A DNA stretch of 64,000 nt from Clostridiaceae bacterium Marseille-Q4143 (GCA_018228645.1 CP073693.1:868001-932000), one strand, 5' to 3'; shown: positions 51,895 to 61,114, numbered from the stretch's first letter. Numbers and translations: made by a program. Notes: generated from the sequence alone by a model not told the origin.

Positions 51895-52338
51895 TTATTT
51901 CCCGATCTCCAACGCTTTCTGCGACATCATTTTGATCGCATTAAACGCTGTAATATTCGCCTCGTACGATCTTGTCGCAGCCATTCCGTCTACGGTCTCT
52001 TTTACAAGATCTACATTCGGCATCATAACATAACCCTCTTCGTTTGCGTCCGGATGATCCGGATCATATACCGGAATCAGATCTCTTTGATCTTCTGTAA
52101 TCTGTGAAACACGCACGCCGCCTTTTTCCATTCCGGAGCGCCGAAGACGGCTATTGAACTCCTCCTGAAAAGAACTCGCCGGTTTCTCCTCAAAAGAAAC
52201 GATCTTACGTCGGTATGGACCTCCGTCCGCGGTTCTCGTCGTCTGTGCATTTGCTATATTTTCTGCGACAGTATCCAGCCTCTGCCTTTGTGCAGTCAAT
52301 CCTGAAACACTAATATCAAAAGAATTCAAAAAAGACAT
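51895..52338 (-). CDS. flgC: Flagellar rod protein FlgC, displaced
   Basis: A 147-residue proximal rod protein: FDISVSGLTAQRQRLDTVAE, NIANAQTTRTADGGPYRRK, then EEGYVMMPNVDLVKETVDGM and RSYEANITAFNAIKMMSQKA. All FlgC marks are present and the length is right. Its location between cheY and fliY is odd, since flgC normally sits in flgB-flgC-fliE upstream of fliF (that region is outside the window). It may be a relocated or second copy. Confidence 0.92.
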   Translation of the reverse strand: MSFLNSFDISVSGLTAQRQRLDTVAENIANAQTTRTADGGPYRRKIVSFEEKPASSFQEEFNSRLRRSGMEKGGVRVSQITEDQRDLIPVYDPDHPDANEEGYVMMPNVDLVKETVDGMAATRSYEANITAFNAIKMMSQKALEIGK

Positions 52339-52358
52339 TTTTCTTCCTCACTCCCTGA

Positions 52359-52718
52359 TTATCCAAGAATTTTCTTGATCGTTGACAAAATACGTTCCGG
52401 TTTGAACGGTTTTACAATAAAGTCTTTCGCTCCCGACTTGATGGAATCCATAACCATCGCTTCCTGTCCCATTGCTGAGCACATCACAACCGTTGCCGCC
52501 GGATCTAATGCTTTGATCTCTTTCAGTGCTTCCAAACCGTCTTTATTCGGCATCGTAATATCCATAAATACCAGATCCGGTTTCTCCGCCTGATACATTT
52601 CCACTGCCTGCGCACCGTCTGCCGCCTCGATCACGTCTGTATAACCAGCCTGTCCTAACGTTGTCTTTAACATCATTCTCATAAAAGCTGCATCGTCTAC
52701 CAATAAAATTTTTGCCAT
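52359..52718 (-). CDS. cheY: Chemotaxis response regulator CheY
   Basis: A 119-residue single receiver domain: LLVDDAAFMRMMLKTTLGQA, phospho-Asp in LVFMDITMPNKDG, Thr/Ser in VVMCSAMGQE, Lys in FIVKPFKPERIL. Phospho-CheY binds FliM and FliY at the motor and is cleared by FliY and CheC. The gene lies directly after fliM, as in other Clostridia. Confidence 0.95.
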   Translation of the reverse strand: MAKILLVDDAAFMRMMLKTTLGQAGYTDVIEAADGAQAVEMYQAEKPDLVFMDITMPNKDGLEALKEIKALDPAATVVMCSAMGQEAMVMDSIKSGAKDFIVKPFKPERILSTIKKILG

Positions 52719-52794
52719 TTATCATTACCTCTTTTCATAAATATTTCTTTTTATATGTACAGAGAATCTTTGATATTTCTCCGTCATTTCTTTT

Positions 52795-53808
52795 CTACCC
52801 TGCATTTTTTTCTTCTGCACGTTCTTCAATTTTTACTGCGATGTTCTTATTGTATACGCCAAGTTTTCCTTTGAACCACGGCTGACCGGCAACATGTACC
52901 GATACTGCGGAATCCTGCGGCTTGTTCAAATCGATCACATCGCCCACATGAAGATTGTAAATATCGTCCAGATTCAGCCGCGCAACGCCAAGCTGCGCCA
53001 TGACTTCCATCTCAGACTCTTTGATACTCTCAAGAATCTCTTCCTGGTTATCTCGCTGCATGTGGCTGTTATCCTTATCTGCCAGATGTTTGGTCTTCTC
53101 TATAATATCAAAGATATTAAACAACAATGTACCCGGCAGGCAGATATTCATTGCTCCCTCGATATTCTCACCCAGAGAAATTCTCAGCATGACGATCACG
53201 ACTGTCTCATCCACACTGATCCCCTGGAACATACTCGGATTTTCTTCTACCCATCCAAATTCCACATCCATGTGGATATAAGTAGACCACACATCTTTTG
53301 TGATTGCGATGAAATGTTTGATCACACTCTCATACAGAGCGATCTCAACATCTGTATATACATAGGAACCGTCTACTTCCGTATCTGTTCCGGTTCCGCC
53401 CAACAACCTGTCGATCATCGACCCCATCAGGATCGGAGAAATAAGAAACACCATCGGAGGATTTTTCGAATGATCCTGTAATTCTGCTTTCGCAAGAGTG
53501 ATCACATCTGTCTCATTCAGTGCATTCCCGAATTCATAATATCTCTGCTCTTCTACGCCGATCACTTCCACCTCGCTCGCCACCCGGAACAAGCCGTTGA
53601 TCTGCGAAGTTGCGATCCGAGCATAGTTATCATAAATGCTTTTCAGCATTTTCAACTTATCTTTTGTGTATTTTTTGGGACTGTAAAAATCATATTTTCG
53701 ATATGTTTTCGTAGGTTGCGGCTGTGTAACTTTGCTTTCTTCCACATCTGCATTCTGCATAGAATGCAGCAGCGCATCAATCTGACTTTGTGAAAGCACT
53801 TCTGCCAT
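52795..53808 (-). CDS. fliM: Flagellar motor switch protein FliM
   Basis: A 337-residue C-ring protein. The N-terminal CheY-binding peptide VLSQSQIDALLHSM is followed by a CheC-like middle domain (PPMVFLISPILMGSMIDRLL) and a C-terminal FliN-like domain (IYNLHVGDVIDLNKPQDSAV). The frame is open to 53820, four codons upstream, but the conserved start is MAEVLSQSQ at 53808. It is the first gene after motB, with a 20-nt gap. Confidence 0.96.
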   Translation of the reverse strand: MAEVLSQSQIDALLHSMQNADVEESKVTQPQPTKTYRKYDFYSPKKYTKDKLKMLKSIYDNYARIATSQINGLFRVASEVEVIGVEEQRYYEFGNALNETDVITLAKAELQDHSKNPPMVFLISPILMGSMIDRLLGGTGTDTEVDGSYVYTDVEIALYESVIKHFIAITKDVWSTYIHMDVEFGWVEENPSMFQGISVDETVVIVMLRISLGENIEGAMNICLPGTLLFNIFDIIEKTKHLADKDNSHMQRDNQEEILESIKESEMEVMAQLGVARLNLDDIYNLHVGDVIDLNKPQDSAVSVHVAGQPWFKGKLGVYNKNIAVKIEERAEEKNAG

Positions 53809-53826
53809 CTTTATGAACACCTGCCT

Positions 53827-54591
53827 TTACTCATTTTTTCCAACCACTTCTTCATAATACTCATCCAGCCTTCGCTGTATGGAATTATTTTTCGTAATGA
53901 TGATCTCAACTCTTCGGTTCTTTGACCGGTTCTCTTCCGTGTCAAACGGTGCGATCGGTCTGAACTGCCCATATCCGACCGATACAAGCTTATCCGGAGA
54001 AACCAGATTTTTCTGCTGCAGATATACTGTGACATTTGCCGCTCTCTCACATGAAAGAACGCGGTCGTTCACCACATCCTTCTGCTGATTGGGAAGCGCC
54101 TGCGTCGTATGTCCCAAAACCTGAATTTCCTGAATTACATCGCTTGCCGGAGCGATCGCCTCCGCAAACCTGTCCAGTATAACTTTTCCCTCCGGACGGA
54201 TCACCGCACTGTCCCCATCAAAAAATATCGTGTCCCGGAACCGTACAAAAGTATACCCATCGCCTTTGGTCAATTCCACTTCCGTCTCGATCCCAGCGTC
54301 TTCCACCGCCAGCTTCAACCGTTCATACAATTCGTCGAACACAGCCTCCTCAGTTGCCTCAGCATTGCCCGGAACTTCGTCATTTCCATCTGCTACCGTA
54401 TCCGTTACAATCTGACTGACTTCTTTTGCATCCGGATTAAAACTTTCTACAAGCTTGATCCACTTGGATTGATCCACAGAAGAAATAGAATACAGCAACA
54501 CAAAAAAGCATAGCAATAGAGTCACCATATCTCCGTAGGTGTCCATCCAATTTGATCCATTCTCCGGCTTTTTTTTACGGCTCTTGCTCAT
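53827..54591 (-). CDS. motB: Flagellar stator protein MotB
   Basis: A 254-residue stator subunit: cytosolic basic N-terminus, single membrane helix starting at the ion-binding Asp21 in MDTYGDMVTLLLCFFVLLYS, a linker and an OmpA-like peptidoglycan-binding domain (IQEILVLGHT-like IQEIQVLGHTTQALPNQ; RAANVTVYLQQKN; SKNRRVEIIITKN). It anchors the stator with MotA. Whether it is driven by protons or sodium cannot be told from this. 14 nt after motA. Confidence 0.95.
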   Translation of the reverse strand: MSKSRKKKPENGSNWMDTYGDMVTLLLCFFVLLYSISSVDQSKWIKLVESFNPDAKEVSQIVTDTVADGNDEVPGNAEATEEAVFDELYERLKLAVEDAGIETEVELTKGDGYTFVRFRDTIFFDGDSAVIRPEGKVILDRFAEAIAPASDVIQEIQVLGHTTQALPNQQKDVVNDRVLSCERAANVTVYLQQKNLVSPDKLVSVGYGQFRPIAPFDTEENRSKNRRVEIIITKNNSIQRRLDEYYEEVVGKNE

Positions 54592-54605
54592 CTTGTTATC
54601 TCACC

Positions 54606-55445
54606 CTATTTCTTTTTTCTTTTACCGCCTGATTTTTTAGCTGCTTTCTCCTCGCCGTCGCCCTCTTCGCCGTCCTGAAGCTTGCTTCTGTCATTGTAGC
54701 TCAAATATGTCAAAAGTTTTTCTTTCAGAAACTTCGGATTATCTCCCGACTGGATCGCCAGAAGTCCCTCGATCATGATCTGCTTGTACAAAAGCTCTTC
54801 TTCATTCCGCACGCGTAGTTTTTTGGCGATCGGAGAAATGAATAAATGTGCCAGCACACATCCATAAAAAGTTGTGATCAATGCCGTCGCCATAGCCGGT
54901 CCGATATTAGAAGACGCTCCCGCGTCCATATCCATTCCATTCAGCATGTTTACCAGACCGACAAGTGTTCCGATCATACCGAATGCCGGCGCATAATTCG
55001 CCGCTTTCTCATAAATCCCTAAGGACTCTTCATGGCGCTGATCCATAATATCCAGTTCGTTTTCCATGATTGAGCGCACCTCTTCCCGTTCTGTCGCATC
55101 CACGATCATCATGATCCCCTGCCGGAAAAATGCATCATCCTGTTCGTTCGCCTTTTCTTCCAGTGCGAGCAGACCATTCTTTCTTGCAGTCTGCGCCATT
55201 TCTACCAGCGTATCGATCAACGCCTGTACATTGTAGCGTTTGCCCTGAAATAAAATCTTGATATGTTTTGCTGTGGCTTTCAACACGCTAAATGGGTAAC
55301 TCGCCACAACAGATGCGATCGTACCGCCCAGCACGATCGCCACACTTGCGGGATCCCAAAAGTTGCCCAGATCCTTAGGTCCGATTCCCACAAAGACAAT
55401 CAGGACCACACCGATTACCACACCTATAATACTGGTTAAATCCAT
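54606..55445 (-). CDS. motA: Flagellar stator protein MotA
   Basis: A 279-residue stator subunit with four membrane helices (IIGVVIGVVLIVFVGIGPKD; AFGMIGTLVGLVNMLNGMD; IGPAMATALITTFYGCVLAH) and a cytosolic loop with the charged residues that contact FliG. The C-terminus is a Lys-rich tail (AAKKSGGKRKKK). GGGAGG is close to the ATG. Operon partner motB follows. Confidence 0.95.
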   Translation of the reverse strand: MDLTSIIGVVIGVVLIVFVGIGPKDLGNFWDPASVAIVLGGTIASVVASYPFSVLKATAKHIKILFQGKRYNVQALIDTLVEMAQTARKNGLLALEEKANEQDDAFFRQGIMMIVDATEREEVRSIMENELDIMDQRHEESLGIYEKAANYAPAFGMIGTLVGLVNMLNGMDMDAGASSNIGPAMATALITTFYGCVLAHLFISPIAKKLRVRNEEELLYKQIMIEGLLAIQSGDNPKFLKEKLLTYLSYNDRSKLQDGEEGDGEEKAAKKSGGKRKKK

Positions 55446-55474
55446 GCTGCTGCCTCCCCTATGATTTGTTTCTT

Positions 55475-55669
55475 CTATTTATTAACGTAACTCCGGATTT
55501 TTCCGTTGTACTCGATTGTTTTCTCAATTATCTCTTCTCCGCTTTCTTTCACGATATAGAACTTTCCATTCATCATAATCACTTTTGCTTCCGGTATAAA
55601 TTCCACTGCCTCTACCTGTTCACAATTTAAAATAATTTTCTCGTCATTCAGTTTTGTAAGCATGATCAT
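55475..55669 (-). CDS. flbD: FlbD-family flagellar protein (SwrD-like)
   Basis: A 64-residue protein, MIMLTKLNDEKIILNCEQVE onwards, matching the small FlbD family that lies between flgE and motA in Firmicutes; in Bacillus the homologue SwrD increases motor torque. Ends YVNK. The internal ATG at codon 3 is another possible start. It is preceded by a structured intercistronic region (55699-55752). Confidence 0.88.
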   Translation of the reverse strand: MIMLTKLNDEKIILNCEQVEAVEFIPEAKVIMMNGKFYIVKESGEEIIEKTIEYNGKIRSYVNK

Positions 55670-55698
55670 AGTATTGTTTCCCCTTTTCTCTTATCGAT

Positions 55699-55752
55699 CA
55701 TCCGGCTTTTTTATCTGGGGAGCGGGGGAGATTTACCCGCTCCTTCCGGATC
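55699..55752 (-). other. Structured intercistronic RNA between flgE and flbD
   Basis: An 8-bp stem (ggagcggg 55719-55726 / cccgctcc 55736-55743) is nested in an outer ATCCGG/CCGGAT pair (55700-55705 / 55746-55751). On the coding strand it is not followed by a U-run, so it is not a canonical terminator. It may be a processing or stability hairpin. Confidence 0.5.
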
Positions 55753-55760
55753 GTTCTTTT

Positions 55761-57053
55761 TTATCGTTTCATATTGACAAGTTCTTCGAGCATCTGGTCT
55801 GTAACGGTGATGATCTTTGAATTCGCCTGATAACCACGCTGTGTTGTGATCATCTGTGAGAATTCGTTTGCCAGATCCACATTCGCCATCTCCAGATAAT
55901 TTCCCCGGATCTTTCCGGCTGCTCCGCCGTTCGCTTTGATATGTTCGATAGTTCCCGCATTTGGTCCGATATCATAGTAGTAACCGTTTGTTTTCTCCAA
56001 ACCGTTTGGATTCTCTACCGTGATCAAAGCAAGCTGTCCGATGGCAATGGTGCGTCCCTGTTCGTCCACACCGACAACAGAGCCGTCTTCGTTGATCTTA
56101 TAACTCTGGATATTGTATGCCATTCCGGTATCCGGATCCGTCGGGATCTGGATCGTGGAAAGTTCGTCACTGAACTCTGCCGCGATGCCCGGTACACGGT
56201 TGGCGCCGATCACGGTTTGTGTGAAGTTGTCCGGCGCATTTCCGGTCGTATTAGTACCATTTCCCCATGCCTTCGTAATCTTATCCGGATCTCCCGCTTT
56301 GCCGGTTCCGTTTTGCACAACGCCTTTCTGGTTGGATTCGATCGTCAGGTTGACTGTGTTTGCGCCGTCATTGTACTGCTCCAGATTGATCGTAAATCCC
56401 TCAAATTCTTTACCTTTCTTTGTCACCTGTGCGATCCAGTCCTGCACCTGTCCTTTAAAATCGGTCTTCGTTGTCGGCACCTCCACACCGCCGATCGAGA
56501 TGGTGTTTGGCGCTGCATTTTTGATCGTCACGGTTGCATTTTTGATCGTCCATTCGCTTGCCGTCGCCGGTTTCTCCGGGATTCCGGTTCCGTCAACCAG
56601 TGAATATCCATATACATAACTTCCCATGGAGTCTACCAGATACCCATTTCCATCCACAGAGAACGAACCGATTCTGGAAAGATTCAGTCCGGACTCTTCC
56701 ACGTTGGTAAAGCTTCCGTTGATCATATTTCCTACAAGGAAAAATCCGGTTCCATCGATCATACAATCGAGAGAACTTGCGGACGGCGCCGGAGCGCCTG
56801 CCTGAAACGATGTAGAGATCGATCCGGTTGTAACTCCATATCCGACCTGGGAAGCATTTCTTCCTCCGGCTCCTCCTGCAAGATCGTTTCCTGCCGATCC
56901 GTTGATCGAAGTAGAATACATGGAATCTGCGAAGTTAAAACTGGAAGACTTGAATCCCCATGTATTTACATTTGCAATATTGTTACCAATAACATCCAAT
57001 TTGGACTGATGTGTCTTTAATCCTGCAACTCCTGCAATCATTGATCTGACCAT
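55761..57053 (-). CDS. flgE: Flagellar hook protein FlgE
   Basis: A 430-residue hook protein: MVRSMIAGVAGLKTHQSKLD, signature VIGNNIANVNTWGFKSSSFN, a large variable centre and the C-terminal LANEFSQMITTQRGYQANSK with VTDQMLEELVNMKR. Assembled on the rod using the FlgD scaffold. Good AGGAG site upstream. It is followed by the flbD-motA-motB block. Confidence 0.96.
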   Translation of the reverse strand: MVRSMIAGVAGLKTHQSKLDVIGNNIANVNTWGFKSSSFNFADSMYSTSINGSAGNDLAGGAGGRNASQVGYGVTTGSISTSFQAGAPAPSASSLDCMIDGTGFFLVGNMINGSFTNVEESGLNLSRIGSFSVDGNGYLVDSMGSYVYGYSLVDGTGIPEKPATASEWTIKNATVTIKNAAPNTISIGGVEVPTTKTDFKGQVQDWIAQVTKKGKEFEGFTINLEQYNDGANTVNLTIESNQKGVVQNGTGKAGDPDKITKAWGNGTNTTGNAPDNFTQTVIGANRVPGIAAEFSDELSTIQIPTDPDTGMAYNIQSYKINEDGSVVGVDEQGRTIAIGQLALITVENPNGLEKTNGYYYDIGPNAGTIEHIKANGGAAGKIRGNYLEMANVDLANEFSQMITTQRGYQANSKIITVTDQMLEELVNMKR

Positions 57054-57136
57054 TTGTTCTCTATCTCCTTTTCTTTCGTTGTGCTGCCCATGTGCCTGTC
57101 ATTCGGACAGACATCAGACCTCCATAATGGTCCGGC

Positions 57137-57511
57137 CTATAAAAGTACAGCACTGTCTATGTTTGTAAAAATATTTTCTTTCATCTCGTTACCATTCATC
57201 GTGGTAACGATCAGATTATGAGGAACATTCACGATAAAGGCGCCGTCTTTTCCGATGATCACAACATCTCTGGCTCCTTTCGCTTTTGCCTTTTCTACCG
57301 CCTGATTCAAATCCGACATCAGCCGGTCCGAAACTTCGATCCCCCGTTCCGCAACTCTCTGTGCCGCATGTTTGGAAAAGCGGACTCCCTCTGAGCGGTC
57401 CAGCTCTTCTTTTAACAATGTGGAAAATCTTTCATCTGTCTTTTGTGTCTGCACAGACGCATGAGAGAGCTTCAATGCATTCACATTTGTGAGCTTATTG
57501 ATCTGATTCAT
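57137..57511 (-). CDS. TIGR02530-type flagellar operon protein
   Basis: A 124-residue protein matching the small flagellar-operon family (TIGR02530) typically found between flgD and flgE in Firmicutes. Central motif: RFSKHAAQRVAERGIEVSDR followed by DAFIVNVPHNLIVTT-like sequence (GAFIVNVPHNLIVTTMNGNE). No function established; a role in hook assembly is inferred from its position. No membrane or signal segment. Confidence 0.85.
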   Translation of the reverse strand: MNQINKLTNVNALKLSHASVQTQKTDERFSTLLKEELDRSEGVRFSKHAAQRVAERGIEVSDRLMSDLNQAVEKAKAKGARDVVIIGKDGAFIVNVPHNLIVTTMNGNEMKENIFTNIDSAVLL

Positions 57512-57539
57512 ATTTTATCCCCCTGCCTGTATGCGACAC

Positions 57540-58106
57540 TCAGCTCTTCTCTCCGTCTGTCTCCGGATTTTCCGTCTCCGGATTTTCCGTCTCCGGATTT
57601 TCCGTCTCCGGCTTCTCCGTTTCCGGCGGTGTCGTTTCCTCATTCTTCGGAACGTCCCCGGCACTCATGATCTGTGATAAGCTGTACTTCTCACCGTCAA
57701 TATAGACAAACTGTCCGCCTGTCAGGTCAACTCCTGTGACAACGCCCTTTTTCTCGCCATTCACTTTTCCGTTTTCATCCACCGTCGCTACCGTGACTTC
57801 TCTTCCGATCATTCCCATAGAATAAGACGTCAGTGTGACCTGCGACAAGTTGTTCGTAACGATACCAAAATTGGCGATCGCATTGGACACCTGTGTCATC
57901 GCATTCATCGTTGCCATCTGTGTCATCTGGTTCATCATCTCGCTGTTGCTCATCGGATTCGTCATATCCTGATACTGAAGCTGCGCCGCCATAAGCTGCC
58001 AGAAATCATCCATGGACATTTCGCTGTTCTTCGCCTCTGCCGCGCCCTGCGTCGCGTACTGATTGTTGAATGCATTGCTGTTTCCTGTTACGCTGCTGAC
58101 TGCCAT
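57540..58106 (-). CDS. flgD: Hook assembly scaffold protein FlgD, short with a repeat tail
   Basis: A 188-residue FlgD. The conserved N-terminal half (MDDFWQLMAAQLQYQDMTNP followed by MSNSEMMNQMTQMATMNAM) guides hook polymerisation and a short beta domain follows (SMGMIGREVTVATVDENGKV). The usual FlgD tudor/Fn3 C-terminal part is reduced; the last 30 residues are a low-complexity tail of repeated PETEN units encoded by 15-bp DNA repeats. It lies between fliK and the TIGR02530 gene. Confidence 0.92.
   Translation of the reverse strand: MAVSSVTGNSNAFNNQYATQGAAEAKNSEMSMDDFWQLMAAQLQYQDMTNPMSNSEMMNQMTQMATMNAMTQVSNAIANFGIVTNNLSQVTLTSYSMGMIGREVTVATVDENGKVNGEKKGVVTGVDLTGGQFVYIDGEKYSLSQIMSAGDVPKNEETTPPETEKPETENPETENPETENPETDGEKS
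57555..57622. repeat. 15-bp tandem repeat coding the FlgD tail
   Basis: About four copies of tctccggattttccg-type units (ENPET per copy on the minus strand). In frame, so copy-number change would lengthen or shorten the FlgD tail without frameshift. Confidence 0.75.
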
Positions 58107-58121
58107 ATTTTCTCTCCTTTC

Positions 58122-59279
58122 CTACCCGATCAGTCCCAGTCTCAATTCCTGGAGAAACCGGGCATTCTCTGCTTTCTGCATTTTTTCCTGTTCTTCTTTC
58201 TGCCGATACTGCTCCGATTCCCGTCCGGAATGATCCTGATCCTGCTGTCCGTCCTGCCAGAGTGTCTCGCTCTTCTGCTCGTCCACATAGATCTCTGTCG
58301 GTTTTCCGAGATTCTGTTCCATCACACTTCCGATTTCCTTTGCACTCTGTGCCAGCAGCTCCATCGTTTTTTTCTCAGAGCAGATGATCGACACAACACT
58401 GCATCCGTCTTCCTGTGCGATCCGCACGGTGATCTCACCAAGATGTTTCGGCGTGATCTGGATCTCAAATTCATTTCTGCCGGACGAGGCTTTGACTAAC
58501 AACTGTCTTGTCAGCTCTTGCGGAAGTTCTTCTTGCTTTGATACCATAAGCACCTCTCTCGATCCCTGGATCTGTTCCCGTTTTCCGGATTCTCTGGCAG
58601 CGCCGCTTGTATGTTCGGCAGCATCCTGTCTTCCGACCGTCGCCACATTACTTTCTTCCGGCTGCGTTTCCGTGAGCCGATCCAGATCCGAAGATTTTTC
58701 CAACACTTCTTTCCGATCCGCTTTGAACGGATCCCCGCTCTGTACGCCGTTCCCGGTCTGGTTTTCCGTCTGCGAAGTCTCGGAAACCGTTGTCTTTGGT
58801 GTGGTCTGCCCGTTGTCTGTCGTCTGCAGTGTTTCCGGTGTGATCTCTGTCTTTTCCGAAAGTCGTTGCGCCTCCTGCCGGGATGCATCGTCGATGAGCA
58901 TTCCCGCATTTTCCGCAGTCTCGATACCGGACATGACCTGTTGAGATCCCGTCCATTCTGCATTCTCTGGTACTGTTCCTGCTGACAGCTCTCCCGGTAC
59001 AGTTTCCGTCATCGGATTTTCCTGCCCTTGCTGCACAGCTTCCTGAACCGGCGCCTGCACGATCAATAACTGGCTTTGCAGTACGAAATTCCCGTTCTGT
59101 ACGATCGGATCTTTCTTCTCGCTTTTGGAAACGTCTTTCTGCTCTTTTTCCGTCTGTGCCTGCTCCGGCGCTTTCTTCATGATATCTTGAAAGCTTTCTC
59201 TGTCAGCGGACTGCTTCTGCTCTTTCTCTGCCTGTTTCGGGACAAAATGATTCACATTTTGAAAAGATACAAACTCCAT
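58122..59279 (-). CDS. fliK: Flagellar hook-length control protein FliK
   Basis: A 385-residue protein with a long, Gln/Glu/Thr-rich, poorly conserved N-terminal part (the molecular ruler) and the conserved C-terminal Flg_hook domain: RNEFEIQITPKHLGEITVRI, VSIICSEKKTMELLAQSAKE and NLGKPTEIYVDEQ. It switches FlhB specificity when the hook is finished. It lies between fliJ and flgD. Confidence 0.93.
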   Translation of the reverse strand: MEFVSFQNVNHFVPKQAEKEQKQSADRESFQDIMKKAPEQAQTEKEQKDVSKSEKKDPIVQNGNFVLQSQLLIVQAPVQEAVQQGQENPMTETVPGELSAGTVPENAEWTGSQQVMSGIETAENAGMLIDDASRQEAQRLSEKTEITPETLQTTDNGQTTPKTTVSETSQTENQTGNGVQSGDPFKADRKEVLEKSSDLDRLTETQPEESNVATVGRQDAAEHTSGAARESGKREQIQGSREVLMVSKQEELPQELTRQLLVKASSGRNEFEIQITPKHLGEITVRIAQEDGCSVVSIICSEKKTMELLAQSAKEIGSVMEQNLGKPTEIYVDEQKSETLWQDGQQDQDHSGRESEQYRQKEEQEKMQKAENARFLQELRLGLIG

Positions 59280-59341
59280 TTTCCCTTTCCCTTCCTTTCT
59301 CTGTTATTTTGATTTTATATAGTAATCTGCTGTATGCAGGA

Positions 59342-59794
59342 TTACCCGTTCAATTTGGAAACTGCCGTTCTGGATGAAACAAATTCTTCAATTAACGTCT
59401 CGTTTTCTTTCTGTTCCTGCTTGCGGTACTCTTCCTGTTTTTTTTCTTTTAATTTCTGGATCGAAGTAAATTCTTTCTTCGCTTCGATCATCCGGGTACG
59501 TTTTTTTATCTCATCCTCTTTCAAGTCTGCAAGATGCTCCTGTTTTCTTAAGATCCGAACGCCCAGACTTTCTAAATACCCCTCATAGGTCTTCATTTTA
59601 GAGATTGCGATCCCGGTTCTTTTCTGACATTCAAATTCTTCCATACAGTCTTTATGCTGATTTTCCAGAGCTTCTATTTCTCTTTCACATGCCCTGACTT
59701 TCAAAAGCGCCGCCACATGTTCTCCGCGAAGACTCTCCAAAACCTGTTCTTTATAATTCAACACTGTATTTAACGAGAAAAAAAACTTTTTCAT
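59342..59794 (-). CDS. fliJ: Flagellar export protein FliJ
   Basis: A 150-residue helical hairpin protein (FSLNTVLNYKEQVLESLRGE; long coiled coil with EALENQHKDCMEEFECQKRT). FliJ is the stalk of the FliHIJ export ATPase. 18 nt after fliI, with an acceptable ribosome site. Confidence 0.9.
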   Translation of the reverse strand: MKKFFFSLNTVLNYKEQVLESLRGEHVAALLKVRACEREIEALENQHKDCMEEFECQKRTGIAISKMKTYEGYLESLGVRILRKQEHLADLKEDEIKKRTRMIEAKKEFTSIQKLKEKKQEEYRKQEQKENETLIEEFVSSRTAVSKLNG

Positions 59795-59812
59795 GTCTTA
59801 TCAATAGCCTCT

Positions 59813-61114
59813 TTATGCTAAAATCTGCTTCATCATTTCCAAAATTTCTTCTTTTGTAAAATGCTCGTCCACTTTCTGCATTAAAAATGCATTTACCTGA
59901 TCGATCTTGGAAATCGCAAAATCCAGCTTTGGATTCGAGCCCGCTTTATAGGCTCCGATCGAGATCAGATCTTCATTTTTCGCATAAATACTCAAGATAT
60001 CCCGCAGCGCGGATGCCGCCGCCTTATGCTCTTCATCCACAATGTTCGACATCAGACGCGAAATACTCGCATTCACATCGATCGCCGGAAAATGATTCTC
60101 ATTCGCCAGCTTTCTGCTCAACACGATATGTCCATCCAAAATACCGCGCACGGTGTCGGCAACCGGTTCGTTGGTATCGTCTCCCTCTACCAGAACCGTA
60201 TAAACGCCTGTGATCGATCCCTCCTTGAAATTTCCGCTTCGCTCAAGCAATTTCGGAAATTCCGCATAAATCGAGGGGGTATATCCTCTTGCAACCGGCG
60301 GCTCTCCGATCGCAAGTCCGATCTCCCTTTGCGCCATCGCAAATCGGGTGAGGGAATCCATCATAAGAAGAACGTCTTTGCCCTGATCTTTAAAATACTC
60401 CGCGATCGTTGTCGCAACCAACGGGCATTTCATCCGCAGCATCGCCGGCTGATCCGATGTCGCAACCACAAGGACGCTCCGTTTCAGTCCCTCTTCCCCG
60501 AGATCTTTCTCGACAAACTCCCGGACCTCCCTGCCTCGCTCGCCCACAAGGGCGATCACATTGATATCCGCTTTTACATTTTTTGCGATCATCCCAAGCA
60601 GCGTGCTCTTTCCAACGCCGCTTCCGGCGAAAATCCCGATACGTTGTCCTTTTCCGACCGTATTCAGACCGTCGATCGCTTTCACCCCGAAGTCCAGCGT
60701 ATCGGTGATCGGCGGACGATCCAGTGGATTGATATATGTATTATCTACATAATAATGTCTGCTGGACTCAAACGCGCCAAGCGAATCGATCGGCTTCCCC
60801 GTTGCGTCGATAATTCTTCCCCGGAGGAACTCACCTACCGGAATCTTTAGTCTGTGCTTGGTATTTCTCACAAAGCTTCCGACGGAAACACCACTGATAT
60901 TGTCATACGCCATCAACTGGATCTTGTCGTTTTTGAACCCGACCACTTCCACCGGGATCTGTTTGTGCGTCTCTTCGTTGTAGATTATGGCGATATCTCC
61001 GATACTTGCCCGGCTTCCGGAAGATTCCATACACATCCCTACTATATTCTCAATTTTACCGATATAACTGATCGTCTCTGCATTCTCGATCAGTTCCGGG
61101 AATTTCTTAAACAT
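59813..61114 (-). CDS. fliI: Flagellum-specific ATPase FliI
   Basis: A 433-residue ATPase related to F1-beta. Walker A is FAGSGVGKSTLLG, Walker B is DVLLMMDSLTRFA, and VALVGERGREVREF is nearby; the N-terminal beta domain and C-terminal helical domain are intact. It energises export with FliH and FliJ. The frame opens with a TTG at 61123, but the ATG at 61114, 9 nt after GCGGAG, is likely the start. 15 nt after fliH. Confidence 0.96.
   Translation of the reverse strand: MFKKFPELIENAETISYIGKIENIVGMCMESSGSRASIGDIAIIYNEETHKQIPVEVVGFKNDKIQLMAYDNISGVSVGSFVRNTKHRLKIPVGEFLRGRIIDATGKPIDSLGAFESSRHYYVDNTYINPLDRPPITDTLDFGVKAIDGLNTVGKGQRIGIFAGSGVGKSTLLGMIAKNVKADINVIALVGERGREVREFVEKDLGEEGLKRSVLVVATSDQPAMLRMKCPLVATTIAEYFKDQGKDVLLMMDSLTRFAMAQREIGLAIGEPPVARGYTPSIYAEFPKLLERSGNFKEGSITGVYTVLVEGDDTNEPVADTVRGILDGHIVLSRKLANENHFPAIDVNASISRLMSNIVDEEHKAAASALRDILSIYAKNEDLISIGAYKAGSNPKLDFAISKIDQVNAFLMQKVDEHFTKEEILEMMKQILA

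Noticed and set aside
60026..60850. Plus-strand 274-codon frame within fliI
   Set aside because: Antisense of a strongly conserved ATPase gene.
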